DNA from: JAGWAJ01 sp026707615
GTDB taxonomy: Bacteria; Acidobacteriota; Vicinamibacteria; Vicinamibacterales; UBA8438
Length of the DNA stretch: 64,000 bases
NCBI GenBank assembly: GCA_965207595.1
Contig: CBDBMW010000012.1
Coordinates: 2,418,001 to 2,482,000 of the forward strand
Direction: 5' to 3'
Positions 41,622-50,235 of this stretch are shown here, one piece after another. A model generated the notes under the pieces. It searched no databases and was not told the DNA's origin. It saw only the letters and a program-made list of their open reading frames with translations. Made by a program: the position numbers and the translations under genes. The stretch's first letter is position 1; every line of letters begins with the position of its first letter.

Positions 41622-42740
41622 TTACCCGTCCGAATCGAGGGCCGCGTCCACCAGATCGGCGGCCTCGCGGCCGATGGCGAGGCAGGCGGTGAGGCCTGGC
41701 GAGTCGATTCCCGCGACCTGAACGAGGCGGCGGACGCGGGTGTCCCGGCCGATGCGGAAGTCGCAGAACGCCTGCTCGGCGGGGGCGCCGCGGGCGCGGA
41801 TCCCGGTGCCGCCCGCGTGGAGGTGGTCGCGCCGGAGCGCCGGCACGAGGGTGCGGGCCGCATCGAGGAACGTGTCCAACGGAAGGCGGTCCGACTCGTA
41901 GTCGTCCTTCGCGGCCTGGTAGCGCGCCGTGGGCCCCAGCGTCACGGTGCCCCAGGTGGTCGGCGTGAAATGCACGCCGAGGCCGTGGCCGCTGGCGAAG
42001 GGGAGCGGATAGACCGGCCCGTTCACGAGGCCCCGGGCGGCCGGCGCGAGCTCGGCGTACTCCCCCCGCACCGGGTAGATCGTGTAGGGCTCTCCACCGA
42101 GCCGGGCGGACAACTCGTCGGCGTGCAGTCCGGCCGCGTTGACGACGGCCCGCGCGCGGATCGTCTCCCGCGGCGTGCGCAGCTCGATGCCGCCGGGGAT
42201 GGGGGAGCCGCCCGCGACCGGGGTCCCCGGCAACAGCGCGACGCCGGCCGCGGCCGCCTCTCGCGCCAGCGTGCGGACGACGCCCTCCGCCTCGACGATG
42301 CCGGTCGAGGGCGACCAGAGCGCCCCGACGGCGCGGACCCGGGGCTCGCGCCGCCGCACGAACGCCCGGTCGACGAGCTCCAGGTCGTCGACGCCGTTCG
42401 CGCGCCCGCGGGCGGCCAGCGACTCGAGTCGCGACACCTCCGCCGCCTCGCCGGCCACGATCAGCTTCCCGCAGCGGGCGTGCGGGACGTCGTGCCGCCG
42501 GCAGAAGGCGTACAGCCGTTCCCTTCCGTCGACGCAGAGACGCGCCTTGAGCGAGCCGGGCGGATAGTAGATGCCCGCGTGCAGCACGCCGCTGTTGTGG
42601 GTGCTGGCTTCCTGTCCGGGGCGCGGGCGGCGTTCGAGAAGGCACGTCGTGCGCCCTCGGGCGGCCGTCTCGCAGGCCGTCGCCAGTCCCGCCACGCCGG
42701 CCCCGACGATGGCGACGTCGATCCACTCGGTGGCGGTCAT
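41622..42740 (-). CDS. lhgO: L-2-hydroxyglutarate oxidase/dehydrogenase (FAD)
   Basis: 372 residues. It is an FAD enzyme of the DAO family oxidising L-2-hydroxyglutarate to 2-oxoglutarate. AIVGAGVAGLATACETAARG is the FAD Rossmann motif. LERRPRPGQEASTHNSGVLH then AGIYYPPGSLKARLCVDG is the diagnostic LhgO/L2HGDH block. FTPTTWGTVTLGPTA and AGIDSPGLTACLAIG are also conserved. It is convergent with rmlD and divergent from gmd; no operon partners. Confidence 0.9.
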   Translation of the reverse strand: MTATEWIDVAIVGAGVAGLATACETAARGRTTCLLERRPRPGQEASTHNSGVLHAGIYYPPGSLKARLCVDGRERLYAFCRRHDVPHARCGKLIVAGEAAEVSRLESLAARGRANGVDDLELVDRAFVRRREPRVRAVGALWSPSTGIVEAEGVVRTLAREAAAAGVALLPGTPVAGGSPIPGGIELRTPRETIRARAVVNAAGLHADELSARLGGEPYTIYPVRGEYAELAPAARGLVNGPVYPLPFASGHGLGVHFTPTTWGTVTLGPTARYQAAKDDYESDRLPLDTFLDAARTLVPALRRDHLHAGGTGIRARGAPAEQAFCDFRIGRDTRVRRLVQVAGIDSPGLTACLAIGREAADLVDAALDSDG

Positions 42741-42802
42741 GGCGGGCGGGGGGCGGCCGGCGGAGACGCGTGCGCTCGGCCGGTGGGTCTCAGGCCGTCT
42801 CG

Positions 42803-42808
42803 TATAAT
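42803..42808 (+). promoter_or_regulatory. -10 box (TATAAT) upstream of gmd
   Basis: A perfect TATAAT in a G+C-rich divergent gap, 45 bases before the gmd start. No clear -35 element is visible at 17 bases upstream. Confidence 0.45.
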
Positions 42809-42853
42809 CCGGGGCGGCTCGGGCGGGGTCGCTCGGTCCGGGCGGCTGCCGGC

Positions 42854-43867
42854 ATGTCGAAACGCGCCATCGTCACGGGCATCACCGGGCAGGACGGATC
42901 CTACCTCGCCGAGCTGTTGCTGGAGCGCGGCTACGAGGTCGTGGGGGTGGCGCGGCGTCTGAGCGCCCCGAACCACTGGCGGATCGAGCACCTGCTCGAT
43001 CGCATCGACCTGCGCCCGGCCGATCTGCTCGACCAGCTCTCGCTCATCCGCCTCGTGGACGACGTGCGCCCGCACGAGATCTACAACCTCGCGGCGATGT
43101 CGTTCGTGCCTGCATCCTGGGACCAGCCGATCCTCACCGGCGAGTACAACGCGCTCGGCGTGACCCGCATGCTGGAGGCGGTGCGCCTCGTGGACACCTC
43201 GATCCGGGTCTACCAGGCCTCGTCGAGCGAGATGTTCGGCAAGGTCCGCGAGACGCCGCAGAACGAGAGGACCCCGTTCTATCCGCGCAGCCCCTACGGC
43301 GTGTCGAAGGTCTTCGCCCACTACATCACCGTGAACTACCGCGAGAGCTACGACATGTACGCGGTATCGGGCATCCTCTTCAACCACGAATCGCCGCGGC
43401 GGGGCCTCGAGTTCGTGACGCGCAAGGTGAGCGACGGGGTGGCCCGCATCCAGGCCGGGCTCGCGGAGACGCTCCCTCTGGGCAACCTCGACGCCCGGCG
43501 CGACTGGGGTTTCGCGGGGGACTACGTGCGCGCGATCTGGAGCATGCTGCAGCAGGATCGGGCCGACGACTACGTCATCGCCACCGGCACCAGCCATTCG
43601 GTGCGCGACCTCGTGGAGACCGCCTTCTCGCATGCCGGCCTCGACTGGCGCGAGCACGTCCGCACGGACCCGGCCCTGATGCGGCCGGCCGAGGTGGAGC
43701 ACCTGGTCGGCGATCCGTCGCGGGCCGCGGCCGAGCTCGGCTGGCGCCCGTCGGTCGACTTCGCCGGGCTGATCCGCATGATGGTCGACGCCGACATCGA
43801 GCGGATCGGGCGCCGCGCTGCAGGCGGGAAAGCCGGCCGCGGCGCTCCCGCGCCGGCCGGGCAGTAG
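42854..43867 (+). CDS. gmd: GDP-mannose 4,6-dehydratase
   Basis: 337 residues. It converts GDP-mannose to GDP-4-dehydro-6-deoxymannose, the entry to fucose and rhamnose-type sugars. IVTGITGQDGSYLAELLLER binds NADP. YNLAAMSFVPASW, YQASSSEMFG (catalytic Ser/Thr region), YPRSPYGVSKVFAHY (Tyr-x3-Lys) and LFNHESPRRGLEFVTRKV are diagnostic. LGNLDARRDWGFAGDYV is also conserved. The last 15 or so residues (Gly/Ala/Pro-rich) are variable. The stop abuts a relic of another gene on the opposite strand. Confidence 0.95.
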   Translation: MSKRAIVTGITGQDGSYLAELLLERGYEVVGVARRLSAPNHWRIEHLLDRIDLRPADLLDQLSLIRLVDDVRPHEIYNLAAMSFVPASWDQPILTGEYNALGVTRMLEAVRLVDTSIRVYQASSSEMFGKVRETPQNERTPFYPRSPYGVSKVFAHYITVNYRESYDMYAVSGILFNHESPRRGLEFVTRKVSDGVARIQAGLAETLPLGNLDARRDWGFAGDYVRAIWSMLQQDRADDYVIATGTSHSVRDLVETAFSHAGLDWREHVRTDPALMRPAEVEHLVGDPSRAAAELGWRPSVDFAGLIRMMVDADIERIGRRAAGGKAGRGAPAPAGQ

Positions 43868-43986
43868 ACCATCTTCGAGTCCCAACCGTGCCGTGCCGCG
43901 AACGCGCCGATGAACTCCCGGATCTTCGGCAGGGCAGAAAGGTCGGCGTGCACCTCGAGCCGGCTCGCGGCGTCCGTACGGAAGAA
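43868..43986 (-). pseudogene. Fragment of an RsbW-like anti-sigma factor kinase
   Basis: Read on the minus strand, about 39 codons give FFRTDAASRLEVHADLSALP then KIREFIGAFAARHGWDSKMV. This strongly resembles the N-terminus of serine-kinase-type anti-sigma factors (LEVHADL-LP-IREF). The expected ATP-binding domain (ELAVDEAxxNxxxH) is absent: the frame runs straight into the antisense of gmd. It appears to be a truncated gene fused to the gmd 3' end by deletion. Confidence 0.45.
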
Positions 43987-44060
43987 CCCGGTTCCCAGGA
44001 ACAGACGGGCTGCGTGGGCCTGCCGTCTCGGGGAAGTGGGTGGCCGCGACCGAGGCGCGC

Positions 44061-44840
44061 TCAGTGGCCGACCAGGCCCTCGACGGGGCTGCTCGCGGTG
44101 GCGTAGCGCCGGCGGGGAATGCGGCCCGCGAGGTAGCCGAGCCGTCCGGCGCGCACCGCGAGCCGCATCGCCTCCGCCATCGCGACCGGGTCGTCGGCGC
44201 CCGCGATGGCGGTGTTGATGAGCACGCCGTCCGCACCCAGTTCCATCGCCACCGCGGCATCCGACGGCGATCCGACGCCGGCGTCGACGATGACAGGGAC
44301 CTCGGCCTGCTCGCGGATGATGGTCAGGCTGTTGCGGTTCTGCACGCCGAGCCCCGAGCCGATAGGGGCGCCCAGGGGCATCACCGCGGCCGCTCCCGCC
44401 GCGGCCAGCTTGCGGCAGACAATTGGGTCGTCGTTCGTGTAGGGAAGGACGACGAACCCCTCGTCGGCCAGCACGCGCGTCGCCGCCAGCAGGGCCTCGT
44501 TGTCCGGGAAGAGCGTCCGCTCGTCGCCGATGACCTCCAGCTTCACCCAGTTCGTGAGCCCCGCCTCCCGCCCCAGCCGGGCGGTGCGGATCGCCTCGTC
44601 GGCGGTGTAGCAGCCGGCCGTGTTCGGAAGCAGCGCGTAGCGGTCCGTGTCGATGTGGGCGAGCAGCGAGGAGCCGTCGCGGGCGTCGAGATCGACGCGG
44701 CGCACCGCGACCGTCACCATCTCGGCCCCGGAGGCGTCATGCGCGCGGCGCATGACGTCGTGGGAGGCGTACTTGCCGGTGCCGACGATCAGTCGGGAGC
44801 GGAACGTCTTGCCGGCGATGGTCAGGAGGTCGTCGTCCAT
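44061..44840 (-). CDS. thiG: Thiazole synthase
   Basis: 259 residues. It forms the thiazole phosphate of thiamine from DXP, ThiS thiocarboxylate and dehydroglycine. LIVGTGKYASHDVM starts the TIM barrel, NWVKLEVIGDERTLFPD has the Schiff-base Lys, YTNDDPIVCRKLAAAG, AVMPLGAPIGSGLGVQNRNS and VIVDAGVGSPSDAAVAMELG are conserved. thiS lies upstream on the same strand, but the two are separated by 178 bp of repeat sequence instead of being adjacent. Confidence 0.96.
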   Translation of the reverse strand: MDDDLLTIAGKTFRSRLIVGTGKYASHDVMRRAHDASGAEMVTVAVRRVDLDARDGSSLLAHIDTDRYALLPNTAGCYTADEAIRTARLGREAGLTNWVKLEVIGDERTLFPDNEALLAATRVLADEGFVVLPYTNDDPIVCRKLAAAGAAAVMPLGAPIGSGLGVQNRNSLTIIREQAEVPVIVDAGVGSPSDAAVAMELGADGVLINTAIAGADDPVAMAEAMRLAVRAGRLGYLAGRIPRRRYATASSPVEGLVGH

Positions 44841-44841
44841 A

Positions 44842-45009
44842 GCGTCTGCGCGCCCTTGCGGGCGCGTTGGGAGTCTGCGCGCGCGAGAGACTCTTGCGTC
44901 GCCGGTTCTAGCCCACCATTCGTCGCCTGACGGCTCCGCCTGGTGCCCAACCAACCCTGCAGGAGTCCACGCCGTTCTACGGCGCGGACTCCTGGCGGCG
45001 CAGACTCCT
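44842..45009 (-). repeat. Composite dispersed repeat between thiS and thiG
   Basis: On the minus strand, one full unit runs from 44993 to 44911: AGGAGTC, CGCGCCG, loop TAGAA, CGGCGTG, GACTCCT, then GGGTTGGTTGGGCACCAGGC and ACGAATGGTGGGC. It is about 83 bp and nearly identical to the unit at 51461. A second module follows (GCAGACTCCCAACGCGCCCG, 44842-44879) as at 25.7 kb. A further AGGAGTCTGCG begins at 45009. It interrupts a normally contiguous thiS-thiG pair. Confidence 0.8.
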
Positions 45010-45018
45010 GGTGGACCG

Positions 45019-45219
45019 TCAGCCTCCGCCGACGAAGTTGACGATCTCCACCTCGTCTCCACCCCGGACCAACGTCGAGTCGTACCGCGCGCGCCGCACG
45101 ACGACGAGGTTGTGCTCGACGGCCACGCGCCGCGGATCGATGTCCAGGCGGTCGAGCAACCCGTGGACGGTCACCGGCTCCGCCAGCTCGTAGTCCTCCC
45201 CGTTCAGCCGTATCGTCAC
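45019..45219 (-). CDS. thiS: Sulfur carrier protein ThiS
   Basis: 66 residues, ubiquitin-like. MTIRLNGEDYEL begins the fold, VEHNLVVVRRARYDSTLVRG and GDEVEIVNFVGGG end it, and the C-terminal Gly-Gly is the site of thiocarboxylation. It delivers sulfur to ThiG. GTG 45219 is the start. A TTGACT-N17-TAGGCT promoter-like sequence lies directly upstream (45228-45256, minus strand). No ThiF-type activator is in the window. Confidence 0.92.
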   Translation of the reverse strand: MTIRLNGEDYELAEPVTVHGLLDRLDIDPRRVAVEHNLVVVRRARYDSTLVRGGDEVEIVNFVGGG

Positions 45220-45574
45220 GGCCTCCCAGCCTACCCGCGGGCGGGCGCGAAGTCAAGGCTAACTCGTTGCCAGAAAGAGATTTACTCCGTGAGGAGGGGA
45301 GCGGCGGGGTGGCCCGGCGGCCCGCCGGAGATTGACTTCGACGCGCCCGCGAAAGTACGATAGCGGCAACCCCGCAAGGGTCGTCTCGCCGGTGTCGGTT
45401 CCCGTTTTCGGGTCGGCTCGGCACTTCCGTCACAGAACAGGGCGTCGCTCGGCAATCGACGGCGGGCGGCGCGGGCGATAGCTTGAGAAATTTTTCACAA
45501 GGCGGCTCGCTCCCGAGCCCGGGAGGCTGCGCCGCGGAACGGTTGACGCAGGCGTCCCGCAGCGACGTTCCACG
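45220..45574. other. Divergent gap between thiS and nqrA
   Basis: 355 bp without a gene. On the minus strand TTGACT (45251-45256), 17 bases, TAGGCT (45228-45233) is a possible sigma-70 promoter for thiS. A CCCG-TTTT-CGGG hairpin lies at 45401-45412. An A/T-rich stretch (TTGAGAAATTTTTCACAA, about 45482-45500) is a candidate promoter zone for nqrA. GGGAGGCTGCGCCGCGGAAC near 45524 looks like a decayed copy of the dispersed repeat. No TPP riboswitch motif is evident. Confidence 0.45.
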
Positions 45575-46951
45575 ATGGCACGGCACAAGGTGACCCGCGG
45601 CGTCCGGCTCCCGCTGGCCGGCGAGCCGGTGCAGGCCGTCGAGGATGCCGCCCCCCCGCACAGGGTCGGCGTGCTGGCCGCGGACGCCGTCGGGTTGCGG
45701 CCCACGCTGCACGTGTCGCCCGGCGACACCGTCGTCCGGGGGCAGGTGCTCTTCCACGACAAGCGCACGCCCGACGTGCGCTACACGGCGCCTGTCGCGG
45801 GCACCGTGGCCGGCGTCCACCGGGGCGACCGCCGGGCGCTCCGGTCGGTCGTCATCGAGGCGAGCCGCGCCGAGCGGGAGGGTCGCGACCCGGAAACGGC
45901 CCGGTTCCCGGCGTTCTCGGGACGGCATCCGAGCGGGATGCCGGCGGACGACGTGCGCGCCCTGCTGCTGGAGTCGGGCCTGTGGACGGCGCTGCGCGCG
46001 CGACCCTACGGCCGCGTCGCCGACCCGGCGGTGCGCCCCCACTCGATCTTCGTCACCGCCATCGACACCAACCCCCTGGCGCCGTCCATCGACGCCGTGG
46101 TGGGCGACCGGGTTCCGGCGCTCGGCCGGGGTCTGGCCGCGCTGGAGCGCCTCACCGACGGGCCGATCCACTTCTGCACCGGGCCGGACACGCGGCTCGA
46201 GCCCGCGGCCGGCGAGCGCGTGCGGCACGAGGTCTTCGCCGGTCCGCACCCGGCGGGGACCGTCGGACTCCACATCCATACCCTCGACCCGGTCGACCGC
46301 CGGAAGGTGGTGTGGCACATCGGCGTCCAGGACGTCATCGCGGCAGGGCGCCTGTTCGAGGCCGGGCAGCTCGATCCGGGGCGCGTCGTCTCGCTGGGCG
46401 GTCCGCCGGTGGCCCGGCCGCGCCTGCTGCGGACGCGGCTCGGCGCCTCGACCGACGCCCTCGTGGCGGGCGAGCTCGCGGGCGAGCAGGAGGTGCGCGT
46501 GATCTCCGGGTCGGTGTTCGGGGGGCGGGCGGCGTCCGGGGAGGTCCACGGCTACCTCGGCCGCTACCACCAGCAGGTCTCGGTGCTGACCGAGGATCGG
46601 GAGCGCGAGTTCCTCGGCTGGCTGCGCCCCGGATTCGACCGCTTCTCCGCCGTGCGGACGTTCGCGTCGGCGTGGCTGCCCCGGCGGCGGCTCGCGCTCA
46701 CCACCTCCACCCACGGATCGCCCCGCGCCATCGTCCCGATCGGCAGCTACGAGCGCGTGATGCCGCTCGACCTGATGGTCACCCCGATGATGCGCGCCCT
46801 GGCGATGCGGGACGTCGAGCGCGCCGAGGAGCTCGGGTGCCTGGAGCTCGAAGAGGAGGACGTGGCCCTGTGCACCTTCGTCGACGCCGGGAAGACGGAG
46901 TTCGGACCGCATCTCCGCAGCGTCCTCGACGAGCTGGAGAAGGAAGGATAG
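45575..46951 (+). CDS. nqrA: Na+-translocating NADH:quinone reductase subunit A
   Basis: 458 residues. It is the peripheral cytoplasmic subunit of the sodium-pumping NADH dehydrogenase. RPTLHVSPGDTVVRGQVLFH and APVAGTVAGVHRGDRRAL form the N-terminal barrel-sandwich, FVTAIDTNPLAP is typical, and the C-terminus GSYERVMPLDLMVTPMMRAL and CTFVDAGKTEFGPHLRSVLD matches NqrA. It is the first gene of the nqrABCDEF-apbE-nqrM operon; nqrB follows after 13 bp. Confidence 0.95.
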   Translation: MARHKVTRGVRLPLAGEPVQAVEDAAPPHRVGVLAADAVGLRPTLHVSPGDTVVRGQVLFHDKRTPDVRYTAPVAGTVAGVHRGDRRALRSVVIEASRAEREGRDPETARFPAFSGRHPSGMPADDVRALLLESGLWTALRARPYGRVADPAVRPHSIFVTAIDTNPLAPSIDAVVGDRVPALGRGLAALERLTDGPIHFCTGPDTRLEPAAGERVRHEVFAGPHPAGTVGLHIHTLDPVDRRKVVWHIGVQDVIAAGRLFEAGQLDPGRVVSLGGPPVARPRLLRTRLGASTDALVAGELAGEQEVRVISGSVFGGRAASGEVHGYLGRYHQQVSVLTEDREREFLGWLRPGFDRFSAVRTFASAWLPRRRLALTTSTHGSPRAIVPIGSYERVMPLDLMVTPMMRALAMRDVERAEELGCLELEEEDVALCTFVDAGKTEFGPHLRSVLDELEKEG

Positions 46952-46964
46952 GTCTGAGCGCCGC

Positions 46965-48185
46965 ATGAAGGTCCTGCGCCGCCTGCTCGACTCGCAGGCC
47001 CGGCACTTCGAGCCGGGGGGGCGGCTCTCCCGGCTCTACCCCCTGTGGGAGGCCCAGGACACGTTCCTGTACACGCCGGGCCACGTCACGGCCGGAGCCG
47101 CCCACGTGCGCGACGGGCTCGACCTGAAGCGCATGATGATGACCGTCGTCGTCGCGCTGGCCGGCTGCGTCTACATGGCGCTCCACAACACCGGCTACCA
47201 GGCGAACCTGGCGATCGCGGCCGGGGCGGCGCCGCTGGCGAACTGGCAGACGGCGGCGATGGAGGCGTCCGGGCTGGGCTTCGCCCCCGACGACCTCGTG
47301 AGTTGCCTCGTGCACGGCGGCCTCTACTACGTGCCGATCCTCATCGTCACCTTCGCGGTCGGCGGCCTCTGGGAGTTCCTCTTCGCCGTGGTGCGGAAGC
47401 ACGAGCTGAACGAGGGATTCCTCGTCACCGGCATGCTGTTTCCGCTGACCCTGCCGCCGACCATTCCGCTCTGGCAGGTGGCGCTCGGCATCTCGTTCGG
47501 CATCGTCGTCGGCAAGGAGATTTTCGGCGGCACCGGCATGAACGTCCTGAACCCGGCGCTGGTGGCCCGCGCCGGCGTCTTCTTCGCGTATCCCGCCGAG
47601 ATGTCGGGCGATGCGGTCTGGATTGCGGCCGACACCGCGTCCGATGCCGTCAGCGGAGCGACGGCGCTGGCCGACGCGACGCTGGGCGGCACGGCGGCGA
47701 TGGCCGCGGAGACCGACTGGTGGAGCGCGTTCGTCGGGTTCGTGCCCGGATCGATGGGCGAGACATCCACGCTGGCCTGTCTGCTCGGGGCGCTGCTGCT
47801 CGTCGCGACCGGCGTCGGCTCGTGGCGCATCATGGTGAGCGTCGCCGCGGGGACGATCCTGATGGCGGCCGGACTGAACGCCATCGGGTCGGCGACGAAC
47901 CCGTTCTTCGACGTCACCCCGGCCTGGCACCTCGTGCTCGGGGGCTGGGCGTTCGGCACCGTCTACATGGCGACCGATCCGGTCTCCGCTCCGGCGGTGC
48001 CGCGCGGCCACTTCGTGTACGGCTTCCTGATCGGCGTGCTCTGCGTCCTCATCCGCGTCGTCAACCCGGCGTATCCTGAGGGCATGATGCTCGCCATCCT
48101 CTTCATGAACCTGTTCGCGCCGCTGATCGACTACTTCGCCATTCAGGCGAACGCGCGGCGCCGGAGGGCGCGGTATGCAGGGTAG
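46965..48185 (+). CDS. nqrB: Na+-NQR subunit B (covalent FMN, membrane)
   Basis: 406 residues with about ten membrane helices. It carries the ubiquinone site and one covalently bound FMN. The attachment motif SGAT is present with T233 (DAVSGATALADAT), equivalent to T236 of Vibrio NqrB. GKEIFGGTGMNVLNPALVAR and the C-terminal PEGMMLAILFMNLFAPLIDY are diagnostic. The end overlaps nqrC by 11 bases. Confidence 0.96.
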   Translation: MKVLRRLLDSQARHFEPGGRLSRLYPLWEAQDTFLYTPGHVTAGAAHVRDGLDLKRMMMTVVVALAGCVYMALHNTGYQANLAIAAGAAPLANWQTAAMEASGLGFAPDDLVSCLVHGGLYYVPILIVTFAVGGLWEFLFAVVRKHELNEGFLVTGMLFPLTLPPTIPLWQVALGISFGIVVGKEIFGGTGMNVLNPALVARAGVFFAYPAEMSGDAVWIAADTASDAVSGATALADATLGGTAAMAAETDWWSAFVGFVPGSMGETSTLACLLGALLLVATGVGSWRIMVSVAAGTILMAAGLNAIGSATNPFFDVTPAWHLVLGGWAFGTVYMATDPVSAPAVPRGHFVYGFLIGVLCVLIRVVNPAYPEGMMLAILFMNLFAPLIDYFAIQANARRRRARYAG

Positions 48186-48969
48186 CGTGCTCTACAACCT
48201 CGGGTTCGCGACCGCGATCTGCGTCGCCTGCGCCATCGTGGTGTCGTCCTCCGCCGTCTCCCTGCGGGAGCGGCAGCTCGTCAACCAGGCCCTCGACATG
48301 CAGCGCAACGTCCTCGTGGCGGCCGGGCTGGCGGCCCCGGACGAAGCGCTGGAGCAGGACGAGATCGAGGCGCGCTTCGCCCCCATCCGTCAGGTGGTCA
48401 TCGACGTCGCCACCGGCGTCGCCACCGACGTCGATCCGGCCACGTTCGATCCGCGCGCCGCCGCGGCCGACCCCGCGACGAGCCGCACCGCGCCGCCGAA
48501 CAACGCCGGGCTGAACCGCGTCGCCGACCAGGCCCTGGTCTACGAGCTGCGCCGGGCGGACGGTGCGCTCGACCTGGTCGTGCTGCCGGTGCACGGGCTG
48601 GGCCTCTGGGGCCTGCTCTACGGTTTCGTGGCGCTCGACGCGGACCTCGAGACGATCCGCGGCCTGACCTACTACGAGCACAAGGAGACGCCGGGCCTCG
48701 GCGGCGAGGTGGACAACCCGCGCTGGAAGCGCCTGTGGGACGGCCGCCGGGCGTTCGGCCCGGACGGCGCCCCGGCCATCGAGGTCGTGCGGGGGCTCGC
48801 GGGACCGCCCGCCGACGACCCCTTCCGCGTCGACGGTCTCGCCGGGGCCACGATGACGAGCCGGGGCGTCACGAACATGCTGCGGTTCTGGCTCGACGAC
48901 CAGGGCTTCGGGCCCTATCTGGACACGCTCCGCGCGCACGGACGCAGGATGGCCGGGGGCACGGGATGA
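48175..48969 (+). CDS. nqrC: Na+-NQR subunit C (covalent FMN)
   Basis: 264 residues. One N-terminal membrane helix (NLGFATAICVACAIVVSSSA) is followed by a periplasmic flavoprotein domain. The flavinylation motif is DGLAGATMTS with T226 as the FMN-bearing residue (Vibrio T225). GLGLWGLLYGFVALDADLET and YEHKETPGLGGEV are conserved. Flavin attachment needs ApbE, which is encoded downstream in the same operon. Confidence 0.96.
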   Translation: MQGSVLYNLGFATAICVACAIVVSSSAVSLRERQLVNQALDMQRNVLVAAGLAAPDEALEQDEIEARFAPIRQVVIDVATGVATDVDPATFDPRAAAADPATSRTAPPNNAGLNRVADQALVYELRRADGALDLVVLPVHGLGLWGLLYGFVALDADLETIRGLTYYEHKETPGLGGEVDNPRWKRLWDGRRAFGPDGAPAIEVVRGLAGPPADDPFRVDGLAGATMTSRGVTNMLRFWLDDQGFGPYLDTLRAHGRRMAGGTG

Positions 48970-48982
48970 ACGGGGGCGCGTG

Positions 48983-49603
48983 ATGTCAAAGCAGCGCGAG
49001 GCGCTGATCGACCCGCTCTTCAACAACAACCCGATCACGCTGCAGGTGCTCGGCATCTGCTCGGCGCTCGCCGTGACGACCCGCATGGACACGGCGCTCG
49101 TGATGAGCGCGGCGGTCGTCGCGGTGATGATGTCGTCGAACTTCTTCGTCAGCGCCCTGCGGAATCAGATCCCGACGAGCATCCGGATCATCGTGCAGCT
49201 CACGATCATCGCCTCGCTGGTGATCATGGTCGACCAGGTGCTGAAGGCCTACCTGTTCGAGCTGTCGAAGCAACTCACGGTCTTCGTCGGCCTCATCATC
49301 ACGAACTGCATCATCATGGGGCGCGCCGAGGCCTACGCCATGCAGAACCCGCCCGGACTGAGCCTCATCGACGGGCTCGGGAACGGCCTCGGCTACGGCG
49401 TCATCCTGATGCTGACGGCGCTCGTGCGCGAGCTCTTCGGGTCGGGATCGGTGTTCGGGACGACGGTGCTGCCGCTGGCGAGCGAGGGGGGCTGGTACAC
49501 GCCCAACGGGCTGATGGTGCTCTCGCCGGCCGCGTTCTTCATCATCGGCTTCCTGATCTGGGCCCTGCGGAGCTGGAAGCGCGATCAGGTGGAGGCCGAG
49601 TGA
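48983..49603 (+). CDS. nqrD: Na+-NQR subunit D (membrane)
   Basis: 206 residues, six membrane helices, RnfE/NqrD family. LIDPLFNNNPITLQVLGICS, MSSNFFVSALRNQIPTSIRI and NCIIMGRAEAYAMQNPP (the Cys that helps bind the intramembrane Fe centre with NqrE) are present. ATG 48983 is preferred over GTG 48980. Its stop overlaps the nqrE ATG by one base. Confidence 0.96.
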   Translation: MSKQREALIDPLFNNNPITLQVLGICSALAVTTRMDTALVMSAAVVAVMMSSNFFVSALRNQIPTSIRIIVQLTIIASLVIMVDQVLKAYLFELSKQLTVFVGLIITNCIIMGRAEAYAMQNPPGLSLIDGLGNGLGYGVILMLTALVRELFGSGSVFGTTVLPLASEGGWYTPNGLMVLSPAAFFIIGFLIWALRSWKRDQVEAE

Positions 49604-50220
49604 TGCTGGAGCACTACCTGAGCCTCGCCGTCAAGTCGATCTTCGTCGAGAACATGGCGCTCGCCTTCTTTCTCGGCATGTGCTCGTTCCTCGCCGTGTC
49701 GCGGCAGGTCAAGACGGCCCTCGGACTCGGCGGCGCCGTGGTCTTCGTGCTGACGATCACCGTGCCGATGAACAACCTGATCTACGCCCACCTGCTCAGC
49801 CCGGGGGCGATGGCCTGGCTGCACCCGGCGCTGGCCGACTACGACCTGTCGTTCCTGGGCTTCCTCTCCTACATCGGGACGATTGCCGCGATGGTGCAGA
49901 TCGTCGAGATGGTGCTCGATCGCTTCGTGCCCCCGCTGCACGCCGCGCTGGGGATCTTCCTGCCGCTCATCGCCGTCAACTGCGCCATCCTGGGGGCGTC
50001 GCTCTTCATGGTCGAGCGGAGCTACACGCTGGCCGAGAGCGCGGTGTTCGGCCTCGGTTCGGGGATCGGCTGGGCGCTGGCGGTCGTGGCCCTGGCCGGG
50101 ATTCGGGAGCGGCTGCGCTACTCGAACCCGCCCGAGGGCCTGCGCGGCCTCGGCCTGACGTTCATGCTCGTGGGCCTGATGGCGCTCGGCTTCATGGCCT
50201 TCGCGGGAGTCCAGCTCTAG
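49603..50220 (+). CDS. nqrE: Na+-NQR subunit E (membrane)
   Basis: 205 residues, six membrane helices, inverted-topology partner of NqrD. VKSIFVENMALAFFLGMCSF, PMNNLIYAHLLSPGA and LIAVNCAILGASLFMVERSY carry the conserved Cys for the shared Fe site. The start ATG 49603 overlaps the nqrD stop. Confidence 0.96.
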   Translation: MLEHYLSLAVKSIFVENMALAFFLGMCSFLAVSRQVKTALGLGGAVVFVLTITVPMNNLIYAHLLSPGAMAWLHPALADYDLSFLGFLSYIGTIAAMVQIVEMVLDRFVPPLHAALGIFLPLIAVNCAILGASLFMVERSYTLAESAVFGLGSGIGWALAVVALAGIRERLRYSNPPEGLRGLGLTFMLVGLMALGFMAFAGVQL

Positions 50221-50235
50221 CCCGGGTCTTCAGCC

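Noticed and set aside
45220..45420. TPP riboswitch upstream of thiS
   Set aside because: The conserved CUGAGA and GGGUGCC-type blocks are not present on the minus strand, and the promoter-like TTGACT/TAGGCT leaves almost no leader.
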